This document shows positions 41,887 through 50,489 of a stretch of DNA of 64,000 bases, one piece after another. This DNA comes from Ruegeria sp. THAF57. GTDB lineage: Bacteria; Pseudomonadota; Alphaproteobacteria; Rhodobacterales; Rhodobacteraceae. Location of the stretch: contig NZ_CAIWNQ010000003.1 of NCBI RefSeq assembly GCF_903914075.1, positions 1 through 64,000 of the forward strand, in the 5' to 3' direction. The position numbers and the translations under genes are program-made. Every line of letters starts with the position of its first letter. Position 1 is the first letter of the stretch. The notes under the pieces are model-generated. The model saw nothing but the letters and a program-made list of their open reading frames with translations. It did not search any database and was not told the origin of the DNA.

Positions 41887-43119
41887 TCACCCCTCGGTTG
41901 CTGGCGCCCCGCCCTGAAAGGCGTTTCCGTTGACATAGTCACAGGGTTCTTCCTGCATCTGCAGGTGCAGCCCGTCGCCAGTGAACGGATGCGCGCGAGC
42001 CAGATCTTCGTCTACGTCGATCCCCAGACCCGGTGCGGTTGGGGCTGTTACGAACCCGTCTTCGACGCGAAGCGTGCCCTTGATCAGACTATCGTGAAAT
42101 GGCGTTTCGATGGTTTCCAACAGCAACAGGTTCGGGATTGACGCCGCCAGTTGGATGTTGGCGGCCCATTCAATCGGACCGGCATAAAGGTGCGGGGCCA
42201 TCTGCGCGTTGAACACTTCGGCAATGGCCGCAACCTTCTTCATCTCCCAAATACCCCCTGCGCGCCCGAGCGCGGGTTGTAAGATCTCAGCCGCACCCGC
42301 CCGCAATACCGCGCCGAATTCGGTCTTGGTTGTCATGCGTTCCCCAGTCGCAACTGGGATACGGACGTTGCGGGCAACGCGGGCCATATCTTCGATCATG
42401 TCGGGCGGGGTGGGTTCTTCGAACCAAAGCGGGGAATAGGGTTCCAACGCTTGCCCCAAGCGGATCGCGCCTGCGGTGTTGAATTGGCCATGGGTGCCGA
42501 ATAGCAAGTCTGCCTTGTCTCCGACGGCGTCGCGGATCGCTTTGCAAAATGCGACCGACATTGAAATGTCGGTCATCGCAGGCATGTGGCCGCCGCGAAT
42601 TGTATAGGGGCCCGCAGGGTCGAATTTTACAGCCGTGAAACCACGCCGGACCATTTCGGCTGCGCATTCCGCAGCCTGATCTGGCGCAGTCCAGAAATCG
42701 GTCAGGTTATGCTGGGGCAGGGGGTAAAGATACGTATAGGCCCGGATGCGCGGGTTCATCAGCCCGCCCAGCAAGGCATAGACAGGGCGGTCGCGGTCTT
42801 TGCCAAGGATATCCCAGCACGCGATCTCCAGACCCGAAAACGCGCCCATTACCGTCAGGTCCGGGCGCTGGGTGAATCCGCTGGAATAGGCACGGCGGAA
42901 CATCAGTTCGATATTCTCGGGGTTTTCGCCCATCATGTGCCGTTCGAACACATCGCGGATGACGTGTCGCATCGCCTCGGGGCCAACTGATGAGGCATAA
43001 CATTCCCCCCAGCCTGTGATTCCGGTGTCGGTCGTGACCTTCACCAGGATCCAGTACCGCCCACCCCAGCCCGGAGCAGGCGGTGCAGTGATGATGATAT
43101 CGAGGTCCTGCAATTTCAT
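41887..43119 (-). CDS. Enolase-superfamily (mandelate racemase-like) enzyme
   Basis: 410 residues. The C-terminal barrel shows WFEEPTPPD and ATGERMTTKTEF (two metal-ligand Glu) and MAPHLYAG with a candidate catalytic His. The first metal-ligand Asp of most members (DANG-type) is replaced: the strand reads LLFGTHGQF. A subgroup of acid-sugar dehydratases/cycloisomerases with GTHGQ-like motifs exists. The protein probably acts on an acid sugar or lactone. The alcohol dehydrogenase gene 21 bases upstream suggests a short oxidation pathway. Assignment to a named enzyme is not possible. Confidence 0.82.
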   Translation of the reverse strand: MKLQDLDIIITAPPAPGWGGRYWILVKVTTDTGITGWGECYASSVGPEAMRHVIRDVFERHMMGENPENIELMFRRAYSSGFTQRPDLTVMGAFSGLEIACWDILGKDRDRPVYALLGGLMNPRIRAYTYLYPLPQHNLTDFWTAPDQAAECAAEMVRRGFTAVKFDPAGPYTIRGGHMPAMTDISMSVAFCKAIRDAVGDKADLLFGTHGQFNTAGAIRLGQALEPYSPLWFEEPTPPDMIEDMARVARNVRIPVATGERMTTKTEFGAVLRAGAAEILQPALGRAGGIWEMKKVAAIAEVFNAQMAPHLYAGPIEWAANIQLAASIPNLLLLETIETPFHDSLIKGTLRVEDGFVTAPTAPGLGIDVDEDLARAHPFTGDGLHLQMQEEPCDYVNGNAFQGGAPATEG

Positions 43120-43140
43120 CTCGGTTCTCCCAGCGATGTG

Positions 43141-44235
43141 TCAGCCCCTGTCGAACACAATGACATTGCGTTTGGCCGATCCGGTTTTAGTGTCCGCGAT
43201 CGCTTCGTTGATCTGCGCCAGAGACCAGCGGCCCGAGATCAGTTCGTCCAGTTTCAACCTGCCCTGTTCATACAGGTCGATCATCCACGGTATATCGCGC
43301 TGAATGACCACGTCGCCCATCTTGGACCCGATCAAGCCTTGGCCCAAAGCGGCCAGAATGACGGGTTCGTAGCTGGCGGTGTCACCGGAATGGGGCATTC
43401 CGATCATGACGGCTTTGCCTCCGCGCCCCAGATACCGCACGGCCTGATCATATGCCGGTATCGCGCCAACCGTAATCAGAACGGCGTCGGCACCGCGCCC
43501 ACCCAACGCTTTGTAGGCGACCTTCCACGGAGCCTTGGATGTCGCCAAAACGCCGTGGGTCGCGCCGAACTCTTTCGCGATCGCAAGTTTTTCTTCGGTC
43601 ATGTCGACGGCCACGATCCGCCGGGCACCGGCGATGCGGGCCCCCTGAATGGCGTTCAGGCCGACCCCGCCTGCACCGATGACCACGACGTCCTGCCCGG
43701 CGCGCAGACCGGCGGCATTCACTGCGGCACCGACCCCAGTGATGACTCCGCAAGATAGCAGGCTGGCCACGTCCTTTGGCATATTTTCAGGGATTTTGAC
43801 AATCTGCCGGTGACTGACCACCACCTTTTCCGCAAACGCGCCACAGGCCATTGCTTGTTCCAGGGGCTCGCCCTTCGATGTCTTCAGTGGCCCTTTGACC
43901 GTGTCGTATGGCGTTTCGCAAATTGTTGGCTGACCTCCTGCGCAGGACGGGCAGGACCCGCAGGCCCGGATCAGCGTGACGACGACAGCGTCACCCACTT
44001 TGAACCCATCGGTGGAACTGCCGACTGCGGTGACGATTCCAGCGGCCTCATGCCCGTAAACGGCAGGCAGGAATCCACCCCACGCTCCACTTGCGTATGA
44101 GATGTCGGAATGGCAGATCGCCACCGCATCCAAGGTCACTTCAACTTCGCCCGCAGCGGGTGGCGCAAGCTGAACATCTTCGATCACCAAAGGTTCGTTG
44201 AACGCGTGACATACGGCGGCCTTGATCGTCTGCAT
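43141..44235 (-). CDS. Zinc-dependent alcohol dehydrogenase (class III-like)
   Basis: 364 residues from ATG 44235, chosen because a GGGG ribosome-binding site is upstream and the protein begins at MQTIKAAVCHAF. Catalytic zinc ligands: ICHSD (Cys), GHEAAG (His/Glu); structural zinc cysteines CGSCPSCAGGQPTIC. The NAD-binding motif is VIGAGGVGLNAIQ. Medium-chain dehydrogenase oxidising an alcohol or S-hydroxymethyl compound with NAD. It lies in one operon with the enolase-superfamily gene. Substrate is undetermined. Confidence 0.88.
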   Translation of the reverse strand: MQTIKAAVCHAFNEPLVIEDVQLAPPAAGEVEVTLDAVAICHSDISYASGAWGGFLPAVYGHEAAGIVTAVGSSTDGFKVGDAVVVTLIRACGSCPSCAGGQPTICETPYDTVKGPLKTSKGEPLEQAMACGAFAEKVVVSHRQIVKIPENMPKDVASLLSCGVITGVGAAVNAAGLRAGQDVVVIGAGGVGLNAIQGARIAGARRIVAVDMTEEKLAIAKEFGATHGVLATSKAPWKVAYKALGGRGADAVLITVGAIPAYDQAVRYLGRGGKAVMIGMPHSGDTASYEPVILAALGQGLIGSKMGDVVIQRDIPWMIDLYEQGRLKLDELISGRWSLAQINEAIADTKTGSAKRNVIVFDRG

Positions 44236-44317
44236 GGATTCCCCTCGTTTCGTTTGGATCACGGTGGCGCGGTCAGGGACGCTCTGCAAGACGGAAACCG
44301 TCATTTAGGGGTCGTTG

Positions 44318-45517
44318 TTACGCCTTGTTGGGGCGTGATCGCAAAAACATGGTAAATCCAACGATCATCAAGACCATAGCCAGCAGGAACGGTGCCCCGG
44401 GCAGGTAAAGCGCGGTTCCAGGTTTGACGAACTGCGCAAACATACTGGTCATCAACAGCGGCGAAATCACCATGGACAAGGCGTGCAGCGACGTAAGTAC
44501 GCCCTGAAGTTCACCTTGCTGAGAATCCGGTGTTGCGCGCGACATCAGCGCCTGCAAGGCAGGCGTAACAACCGCCCCAAGCGCCGTAATGGGGATCAAA
44601 AGCAACGCAATCAATCCGTTTGTGAGAAAACTCAACAACAGAAAACTGACGATCTCGAAGGCCATACCGTAGATGATGGTGACACGTTCACCAAGGTGTC
44701 GGGTCGCCGGGCGGATCAGCCCGCCTTGTACTGCGGCCATTCCAATCCCGTAAACACCCAGCGACAGGCCGATCATTTGCGCAGACCAGCCGAAACGCTC
44801 GGTTGTGAAATAGGCCCAGATCGCAGGGTAGACATAGATCGAAACAGAATAGAGGAAATAAACCCACAGCAACGGTCTAATGCCCGGCAGTTCAGCAATC
44901 GCGCGCAGCGAATTGACAGGGTTGGCGCGGCGCAAGCTGAAGGGCCGCCGGGTTTTGTCAGTGACCGTTTCCGGCATGACAAACACTCCGATGAAGAACG
45001 ATAGCGAAGACAATATCGCCGCCGCCCAAAAGGGCGCGCGGGTTCCGTATTCACTCAGCAATCCACCGATCACGGGACCGAGGACAAAGCCAACGCCGAA
45101 AGCGGCCCCTAGCAGGCCAAAGTTAGCTGCTTTTTCATGCGGCTTCGATACGTCGGCCATGAATGCCGCAGCGGTTGAGTGAGTGGCAGCCGTGATGCCC
45201 CCGACAATCCGCCCAGCCAAAAGCAGCCAGATGCTGCCGGCGATGGCCATAACGACGTAGTCCAGCGCCATAACAAAAAGGGAGACTAACAAAACAATGC
45301 GTCTGCCATAGGCGTCTGACAGGTTCCCCAGAATAGGGCCGAAAACAAACTGCATCGCAGCAAATGAGGTGCTGAGGACACCGCCCCAGATTGCAGCACT
45401 TGCCAGCGTTCCCCCCTGAACCTCGACGATCAGGTCGGGCATGATTGGCAATACCAGCCCGATGCCCATGGCGTCGATCATGACTGTCAGCAGGACAAAA
45501 AAGAAAGGCAGGCGCAT
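44318..45517 (-). CDS. MFS efflux transporter (TetA-like)
   Basis: 399 residues with 12 predicted membrane helices. The DHA1 motif A reads GNLSDAYGRRIVLL in the loop after helix 2, and the motif D-like start is IDAMGIGLVLPIMP. These are features of TetA/TCR-type drug-proton antiporters, which sit in the inner membrane. No tetR-type regulator is adjacent. It may export a drug or a metabolite; the substrate is unknown. It is spaced 82 bases from the dehydrogenase gene, so it may have its own promoter. Confidence 0.88.
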   Translation of the reverse strand: MRLPFFFVLLTVMIDAMGIGLVLPIMPDLIVEVQGGTLASAAIWGGVLSTSFAAMQFVFGPILGNLSDAYGRRIVLLVSLFVMALDYVVMAIAGSIWLLLAGRIVGGITAATHSTAAAFMADVSKPHEKAANFGLLGAAFGVGFVLGPVIGGLLSEYGTRAPFWAAAILSSLSFFIGVFVMPETVTDKTRRPFSLRRANPVNSLRAIAELPGIRPLLWVYFLYSVSIYVYPAIWAYFTTERFGWSAQMIGLSLGVYGIGMAAVQGGLIRPATRHLGERVTIIYGMAFEIVSFLLLSFLTNGLIALLLIPITALGAVVTPALQALMSRATPDSQQGELQGVLTSLHALSMVISPLLMTSMFAQFVKPGTALYLPGAPFLLAMVLMIVGFTMFLRSRPNKA

Positions 45518-45594
45518 GGGAACCGGAAGAAGGACACGTCGACAGGACCTTAACCACAGTCGTTTGACAAGGAAAACACCGGTTCAGGAAAATC

Positions 45595-46320
45595 TTATGG
45601 GTCGGGCGGCAACGAACTGGCGATCTCATCAAGGATTTCAGCCAACTGGTTCGGATGAGAAAAGAAAGGAGAGTGCGAGCTGTCGATCACGTAACGCATG
45701 TGTTGGGGCGCGGCGTGGCTCATGTGCTCCTGGTACTCGTTTGGAATTGTCTGGTCGTCGGATGCGCGGATATATGCCTTTGGAACTTGCTTAAATTGGT
45801 CACCAAGCGGCAGCGGCGTATCCTGAGGCGCAGTGGCCTGAGGGCACAAACGCGCGAGGGCATAGGGCACCGTGGCAGGGGGGCAATCATGGTAGAATAG
45901 CGCCTGAACGCGATCCGGCTTAACGGAATATGACAAACCATCCGCGGATTTCTCAACAGCGTCTCCGATTGTCTGCCTTGGCGACTTTCGGCGCATCTCG
46001 ATCATTGACTGACCATCTTCGGGCACATACGCGCACAGGTATACCAGTGCTTTCATACCTTTCGGGTCCGCCTCGGCTGCTGCGCTGATCGGATAGCCTC
46101 CCCAGGAATGCCCGACGATTATCGTTTGTGGCGAACTGGCGGACAGAACGGCATCGCGGCAACTGCGCAATGTCACATCTGCGATCGGTGTCGGGTCTGA
46201 ACCGTGGCTGGGCATATCAATCGCGTGCGCCGAATGGCCCAGATGCTCTAGCGCTGGAACTACGTCGCGCCAGCACCACGCCCCGTGGCACGACCCATGG
46301 ACCAAAAGGAAATCCGCCAA
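45595..46320 (-). CDS. Alpha/beta hydrolase (HNL/methylesterase-like)
   Basis: 241 residues from TTG 46320, supported by AAGGAG eight bases upstream. The nucleophile elbow is GHSWGG (Ser near residue 72), the oxyanion region LVHGSCHGAWCWRD is at residues 6-19, and the late DSSHSPFFSHP holds the catalytic His. The layout matches the plant hydroxynitrile-lyase/salicylate-methylesterase-like bacterial family. It probably hydrolyses a small ester. Substrate is unknown. Confidence 0.85.
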   Translation of the reverse strand: MADFLLVHGSCHGAWCWRDVVPALEHLGHSAHAIDMPSHGSDPTPIADVTLRSCRDAVLSASSPQTIIVGHSWGGYPISAAAEADPKGMKALVYLCAYVPEDGQSMIEMRRKSPRQTIGDAVEKSADGLSYSVKPDRVQALFYHDCPPATVPYALARLCPQATAPQDTPLPLGDQFKQVPKAYIRASDDQTIPNEYQEHMSHAAPQHMRYVIDSSHSPFFSHPNQLAEILDEIASSLPPDP

Positions 46321-46343
46321 AATACCGCTCCTTCTAAATTCGC

Positions 46344-47132
46344 CTAAATATGTCCTATGTCTGCCATGAACCGCTGAAGCAGGGCCGCGTATTCAAATGG
46401 TTGTTCAACACAAGGAAGATGGCCCGCCCTCCGCATCAGCTCGAACCGTGAACCGGGGATCAGGTCAATGGTTTCGCGCACCAAATCGGGCGGGGTCGAG
46501 CCGTCTTCGCTGCCGGCAATTCCAAGCGTTGGCAATCTAAGGCCGCTGGTGGGCGTGTAAAAATCGGTGCCCGAAATGGCGGCGCAGCAACCCAGATATC
46601 CATCAACCGGCTGGCGCACCATCATATTTCGCCAAAGCAAGTGGTCCGGCGACGCGCGAAACGGCTTTGAGAACCATCGCTCCATCGTAGCGTCCGCCAG
46701 CGCTTCGATCCCGCCCTCACGCACCGCGTTCATCCTGTCCTGCCAGATTGACGGGGTTCCGATCTTTGCGGCCGTGTTCGACAGGACCAAGGCGCGAACC
46801 TGATCCATGCGCTTTACGGCAAGCCCCTGCGCGATCAACCCGCCGATGGACAGGCCAACGAAGACACAGTCCCGAACCTCAAGAAAGTCCAACAGAGCTT
46901 CGGCGTCGCGGATTAGTGACCCCATCGAATAAGGCGCAGAAGGGCAGGACGACAGACCGTGCCCGCGCTTGTCGTACCGGATGATCCGCAGGCCCGGTGG
47001 CAAATGCGGCAGCATGGCGTCCCACAAGCGTAGGTCGGTACCCAGAGAATTGGCGAATACCACGGGTGCGCCATTTGGGTCGCCGTCGACCCGGTAATGG
47101 ATGCCAATATCTCCTATCTCGGCGAACTGCAT
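46344..47132 (-). CDS. pcaD: 3-oxoadipate enol-lactonase-like hydrolase
   Basis: 262 residues. The alpha/beta hydrolase nucleophile elbow is VGLSIGGLIAQG and the oxyanion strand NSLGTDLRLWD is typical of PcaD. The acid and histidine are in the segments GSEDGSTPPD and RAGHLPCVEQP. PcaD opens beta-ketoadipate enol-lactone in protocatechuate degradation, but no other pca genes are adjacent, so the assignment could be a general lactonase. It is 23 bases from the preceding hydrolase and in the same direction. Confidence 0.78.
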   Translation of the reverse strand: MQFAEIGDIGIHYRVDGDPNGAPVVFANSLGTDLRLWDAMLPHLPPGLRIIRYDKRGHGLSSCPSAPYSMGSLIRDAEALLDFLEVRDCVFVGLSIGGLIAQGLAVKRMDQVRALVLSNTAAKIGTPSIWQDRMNAVREGGIEALADATMERWFSKPFRASPDHLLWRNMMVRQPVDGYLGCCAAISGTDFYTPTSGLRLPTLGIAGSEDGSTPPDLVRETIDLIPGSRFELMRRAGHLPCVEQPFEYAALLQRFMADIGHI

Positions 47133-47191
47133 GACTTAATCCCCATTGGTCACACGTGGAATTCACAACCTGACTTATCCTGCGTGCGCTG

Positions 47192-48166
47192 TCAGGTCAG
47201 GAATTCCAGTGCTTTCCCAAAGACTTCGGGGTCCGTATTGCCCCCCGATGCAACAACTATCACCGCGTCGCCCTTGATTTCATCGCTGCGAAAAAGGGCC
47301 GAGGCCAATGATACAGCACCGCCCGGTTCCAGAACAATCTTGAGGCGCAGAAAGGCAAGCGCCATAGCCCGCATCGCTTCTTCTTCGGTGACGGAAAACC
47401 CCGGACCGCAAAGCCGTTTCAAGATCGGAAAGGTGATTTGGCCCGGTTGCGGTGTCAGGATCGCATCGCAGATATTCCCCGACGACGCGGCGTTATTCTG
47501 TATTTGCCCGGTCGCCAACGAGCGTTTCACATCGTCGAACCCCTCGGGCTCGCAAGGTCGGGCGCGCAGACCCGGGGCATGCCTTTCAAGCGCCAGCGCG
47601 ATACCTGACGTCAGCCCGCCACCGCCACAGCACACCAGAACATCGGCTTGTTCGACACCCAAGGACGCGGCTTGGCGGGCGATCTCGAGGCCGGTTGTGC
47701 CTTGCCCTGCGATTACCTGCGGCTCATCATAGGGGCGGATCAGGGTCAGGCCGCGTTCCGATGCAAGCCTTTCTCCGATATCCTCCCGGCTTTCATTCGC
47801 GCGATCATAAAGGACAACCTCTCCGCCCAACGCACGGGTATTGTTAATCTTCAACTGCGGCGCATCCGACGGCATGACAATGACCGACAACGTGCCGTGT
47901 AAAGCAGCGGCGTGCGCAATCCCCTGCGCGTGGTTCCCCGAGGAATAGGCAATTACACCGCGCTTGCGATCCGCTTCGCTGAGGGCCGAGATCGCCGACC
48001 ATGCACCCCGAAATTTGAAGCTGCCAGTATGTTGCAGACATTCCGGCTTTACCAATACACGGCGTCCCGCGATCTCATCCAGAAACGGAGATGTCAGGAT
48101 CGGGGTTTCCCGAACGTGGCCTTTTAACCGCCCTGCCGCGGCTTCGATTAGGTCAAGCGAGCTCAT
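47192..48166 (-). CDS. Threonine/serine dehydratase-like PLP enzyme
   Basis: 324 residues, fold type II PLP enzyme. The Schiff-base lysine is K51 in GSFKFRGA, the phosphate-binding glycine loop reads CCGGGGLTSG, and the N-terminus ETPILTSPFLDE is family-typical. It lacks the C-terminal ACT/regulatory domain, so it resembles catabolic threonine dehydratase or threo-3-hydroxyaspartate ammonia-lyase. It removes ammonia from a beta-hydroxy amino acid to give a keto acid. It overlaps the hydrolase gene before it by ATGA, suggesting a joint role. Confidence 0.88.
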   Translation of the reverse strand: MSSLDLIEAAAGRLKGHVRETPILTSPFLDEIAGRRVLVKPECLQHTGSFKFRGAWSAISALSEADRKRGVIAYSSGNHAQGIAHAAALHGTLSVIVMPSDAPQLKINNTRALGGEVVLYDRANESREDIGERLASERGLTLIRPYDEPQVIAGQGTTGLEIARQAASLGVEQADVLVCCGGGGLTSGIALALERHAPGLRARPCEPEGFDDVKRSLATGQIQNNAASSGNICDAILTPQPGQITFPILKRLCGPGFSVTEEEAMRAMALAFLRLKIVLEPGGAVSLASALFRSDEIKGDAVIVVASGGNTDPEVFGKALEFLT

Positions 48167-48990
48167 GCGGCGTCCAGTACCTTATGAATGAGGTCAAGCG
48201 ATTGGGGTTCGTCCAGAAACGGGGCGTGGCCCCGATGCGGTATCTCTGCCGAGATAAGACCGGGGTGACGTTTGTGCATTTCCGTCAGCGTGTCTTTGCC
48301 GAGTATATCAGAATTCTTGCCCCGTATGACGCCGGTTGGCGTGTCACGAAGCGCCTCGAAGAACATCCACATATCCGGAACGGCCCCCGTTGCGGCTTGT
48401 TCCAACAGTGCGGTGCGCAGAGCCTGGTCATAACGCATCGCAAGACCGTCACCTGTCTGTTCATACTGGATTTCGGCCTGTTGCCGCCAACGCTCCAATG
48501 GGACGCCGGGAAATGTCGGCTCCCTAAACTGTTGCAGGGCCTTTGCGGCCTCATCATAGGTTTTGGACACGGGCTGTTTGCCAACGTAATCCATGATCTT
48601 GGCAATACCCGACAGTTCCAGAACCGGGCCGACATCGTTGAGAACCACAGCCGACAGGCGCTCGGGGTGGCTGGCGGCCAGCGCCATTGCGATCAGACCA
48701 CCCCGGGATGTTCCGATCACCGACGCCTTGTCGAGACCGAGGTGATCCAGCAATTCGATCGCGTCATGGGATTCGCGAAAGATATTATAGTTCATATAGT
48801 CCGGGTCGCGGTCTGAATTGCCGCGCCCGCGGTAGTCCATGGTGATCATCCGCATACCCGTCAGGTGCGGCGCCAGAAACGAAAAATCCCGGCTGCAGCG
48901 GGTCAGTCCCGCCAAGCATAACACCGACTGGCCCGAGCCTGTGTCGTTGAAATAGATGTTCCTGCCGTCTGTCGTGGTGAAGAAAGTCAT
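48163..48990 (-). CDS. Alpha/beta hydrolase
   Basis: 275 residues. The oxyanion strand is VLCLAGLTRCSRDF, the nucleophile elbow is GTSRGGLIAMA (Ser near residue 94), and the late HRGHAPFLDEP has the catalytic His. The family includes epoxide hydrolase-like and general esterases. Operonic with the dehydratase downstream and the haloacid dehalogenase upstream (overlaps of four bases). The substrate is not determinable. Confidence 0.85.
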   Translation of the reverse strand: MTFFTTTDGRNIYFNDTGSGQSVLCLAGLTRCSRDFSFLAPHLTGMRMITMDYRGRGNSDRDPDYMNYNIFRESHDAIELLDHLGLDKASVIGTSRGGLIAMALAASHPERLSAVVLNDVGPVLELSGIAKIMDYVGKQPVSKTYDEAAKALQQFREPTFPGVPLERWRQQAEIQYEQTGDGLAMRYDQALRTALLEQAATGAVPDMWMFFEALRDTPTGVIRGKNSDILGKDTLTEMHKRHPGLISAEIPHRGHAPFLDEPQSLDLIHKVLDAA

Positions 48991-49676
48991 TCAAGCCCAG
49001 CCAGTTGCGGTATCGTCGTCAGGTCGGTCAGAACATGTGCGGGTTTCCATGGCAAACGGTCCATCGGTTCACCCGCCCTGTTGACCCATGCGGTCGTAAA
49101 GCCGTAACCGGACGCACCGGCTGCGTCCCAGCCGTTAGAGCTGACGAACAGGACTTCGTCGCGTTCGCCGCCGAACCTGCCCTGTACAAGATCATAAACG
49201 CTAGCGTGGGGCTTAAAGACGCCAACGCTTTCGACCGACAGGACATCGTCCAGCACGTCACCGATGCCTGCGGACTTTACCGCGCCGTCAAGCATTGGGG
49301 GGGATCCGTTGGACAGGATGGCGGTTTGCAACCCTCCGGCCTTCAGCGCGCGCAACATCTCGGGGACTTCGGGATATGCCTGCAACTGCCAGTACAAGTC
49401 CAGGAGCCGTTGTCGCAACGTGCTGTCTCCGTCCAGGCCGGTTGCCTCAAGCGCCCAATCCAACCCGTCTTGCGTGACATCCCAGAAATCTGCATGGGCA
49501 TCCGCAACTGCGCGTAGCCACGTGTATTGCAACTGTTTCAAACGCCAGTAATTTGCTAGTTCCGGCCATTTCTGCTGCAATGCTTCAAAGCCGGGTTCGG
49601 CAGCAGCCTGACGGGCGGCCGCCGCGACGTCGAACAGCGTTCCATACGCGTCGAAAACGCAAGTTTTGATTGGCAT
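48987..49676 (-). CDS. Haloacid dehalogenase type II
   Basis: 229 residues, HAD superfamily. The nucleophile Asp is D9 in FDAYGTLFD, with T13, then SNGSP (motif II), a Lys in VGVFKPHASVYDL (motif III), and FVSSNGWDAAGASGYGF (motif IV). These match L-2-haloacid dehalogenases, which hydrolyse 2-haloalkanoic acids to hydroxy acids with inversion. Roseobacters often carry them for marine organohalides. It is the first gene of the three-gene run and divergent from the FKBP gene. A related phosphatase role cannot be excluded. Confidence 0.88.
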   Translation of the reverse strand: MPIKTCVFDAYGTLFDVAAAARQAAAEPGFEALQQKWPELANYWRLKQLQYTWLRAVADAHADFWDVTQDGLDWALEATGLDGDSTLRQRLLDLYWQLQAYPEVPEMLRALKAGGLQTAILSNGSPPMLDGAVKSAGIGDVLDDVLSVESVGVFKPHASVYDLVQGRFGGERDEVLFVSSNGWDAAGASGYGFTTAWVNRAGEPMDRLPWKPAHVLTDLTTIPQLAGLE

Positions 49677-49786
49677 TTGATCCCCTCCATTCTTTGGGCG
49701 CAGGTTGGCAAAAGAGCGAAGGGTTTACAATGCCGTGTCACACCCTAGGGTTGGCCGCTCAATCCTTTTTCAGGCCGGAGGCCAAT

Positions 49787-50215
49787 ATGACCGAAATCAA
49801 GCAAGGCGACACGGTTCGCATTCACTACACCGGGACGCTGTTGGACGGCAAAGTCTTTGACAGCTCGGATGGGCGTGACCCGTTGGAATTCGTTGTCGGC
49901 TCTGGTCAGATTATTCCCGGTCTGGATAGCGCGATGCCGGGGTTGTCCGCGGGTGAAAAGAAGCGGGTCGAGATCGCTTGCGCGGACGCCTATGGCCCGA
50001 TCAATCCCGCAATGCGGCAGAGCATTCCGCGCGAAGGAATTCCTGATGACATCCCGTTGGAACCCGGTTCGCAATTGCAGATGCAGGCCCCCGACGGACA
50101 GGTTATGCCAGTGACTGTGGTTGAGGCGGACGAGGCGACCGTTACGCTCGACGCAAACCATCCGCTGGCAGGGCAGGACCTGATTTTCGATATCGAGGTT
50201 GTTTCGATAAACTAA
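49787..50215 (+). CDS. FKBP-type peptidyl-prolyl isomerase (SlyD-like)
   Basis: 142 residues from ATG 49787, which has GGAGG upstream; an earlier in-frame start lies in non-family sequence. The FKBP domain is at the N-terminus (VRIHYTGTLLDGKVFDSS, then GSGQIIPGLDSAM), and an insert-in-flap domain follows (ADAYGPINPAM ... NHPLAGQDLIFDIEV), as in SlyD. It lacks a signal peptide and a His-rich tail. It catalyses cis-trans proline isomerisation and may act as a cytosolic chaperone. Confidence 0.92.
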   Translation: MTEIKQGDTVRIHYTGTLLDGKVFDSSDGRDPLEFVVGSGQIIPGLDSAMPGLSAGEKKRVEIACADAYGPINPAMRQSIPREGIPDDIPLEPGSQLQMQAPDGQVMPVTVVEADEATVTLDANHPLAGQDLIFDIEVVSIN

Positions 50216-50238
50216 GCCCACACAAGACCCGGTTCGGA

Positions 50239-50430
50239 TCAGCCTGCAATCAGGCTGGTCCAGGATTCAAAAGTGGCGCGAACATGCGGTTGCGTGAAGA
50301 ATACAAACAGCATCAACAGCATTGTCAGCGTCAGCAATGCTGCGCGACCGCGAACCCTTAAAAAACCCTGCTTTCGGCGGGAACGGGAAACGCGGGGGCT
50401 ACTTGCGATAATATGTTCGGCTTTGCTCAT
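50239..50430 (-). CDS. Small single-pass membrane protein, unknown
   Basis: 63 residues: a basic N-terminus (RVSRSRRKQGFLRVRGR) then one hydrophobic helix (AALLTLTMLLMLFVFFT). No family recognised. It lies between the FKBP gene and fabI, on the fabI strand. The ATG has no strong ribosome-binding site. A short inverted repeat (CAGCCTG/CAGGCTG) overlaps its 3' end. It may be real because positive-inside topology is clear, but it could be spurious. Confidence 0.5.
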   Translation of the reverse strand: MSKAEHIIASSPRVSRSRRKQGFLRVRGRAALLTLTMLLMLFVFFTQPHVRATFESWTSLIAG

Positions 50431-50489
50431 GCCGCTATCACTGCCGGGGAAAGATGTTCAAATCTTGGCACCGACAGGGAAAGATCGGG

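Noticed and set aside
50240..50257. Inverted repeat CAGCCTG/CAGGCTG as a terminator
   Set aside because: It overlaps the end of the small membrane protein frame and no T-tract follows on either strand.
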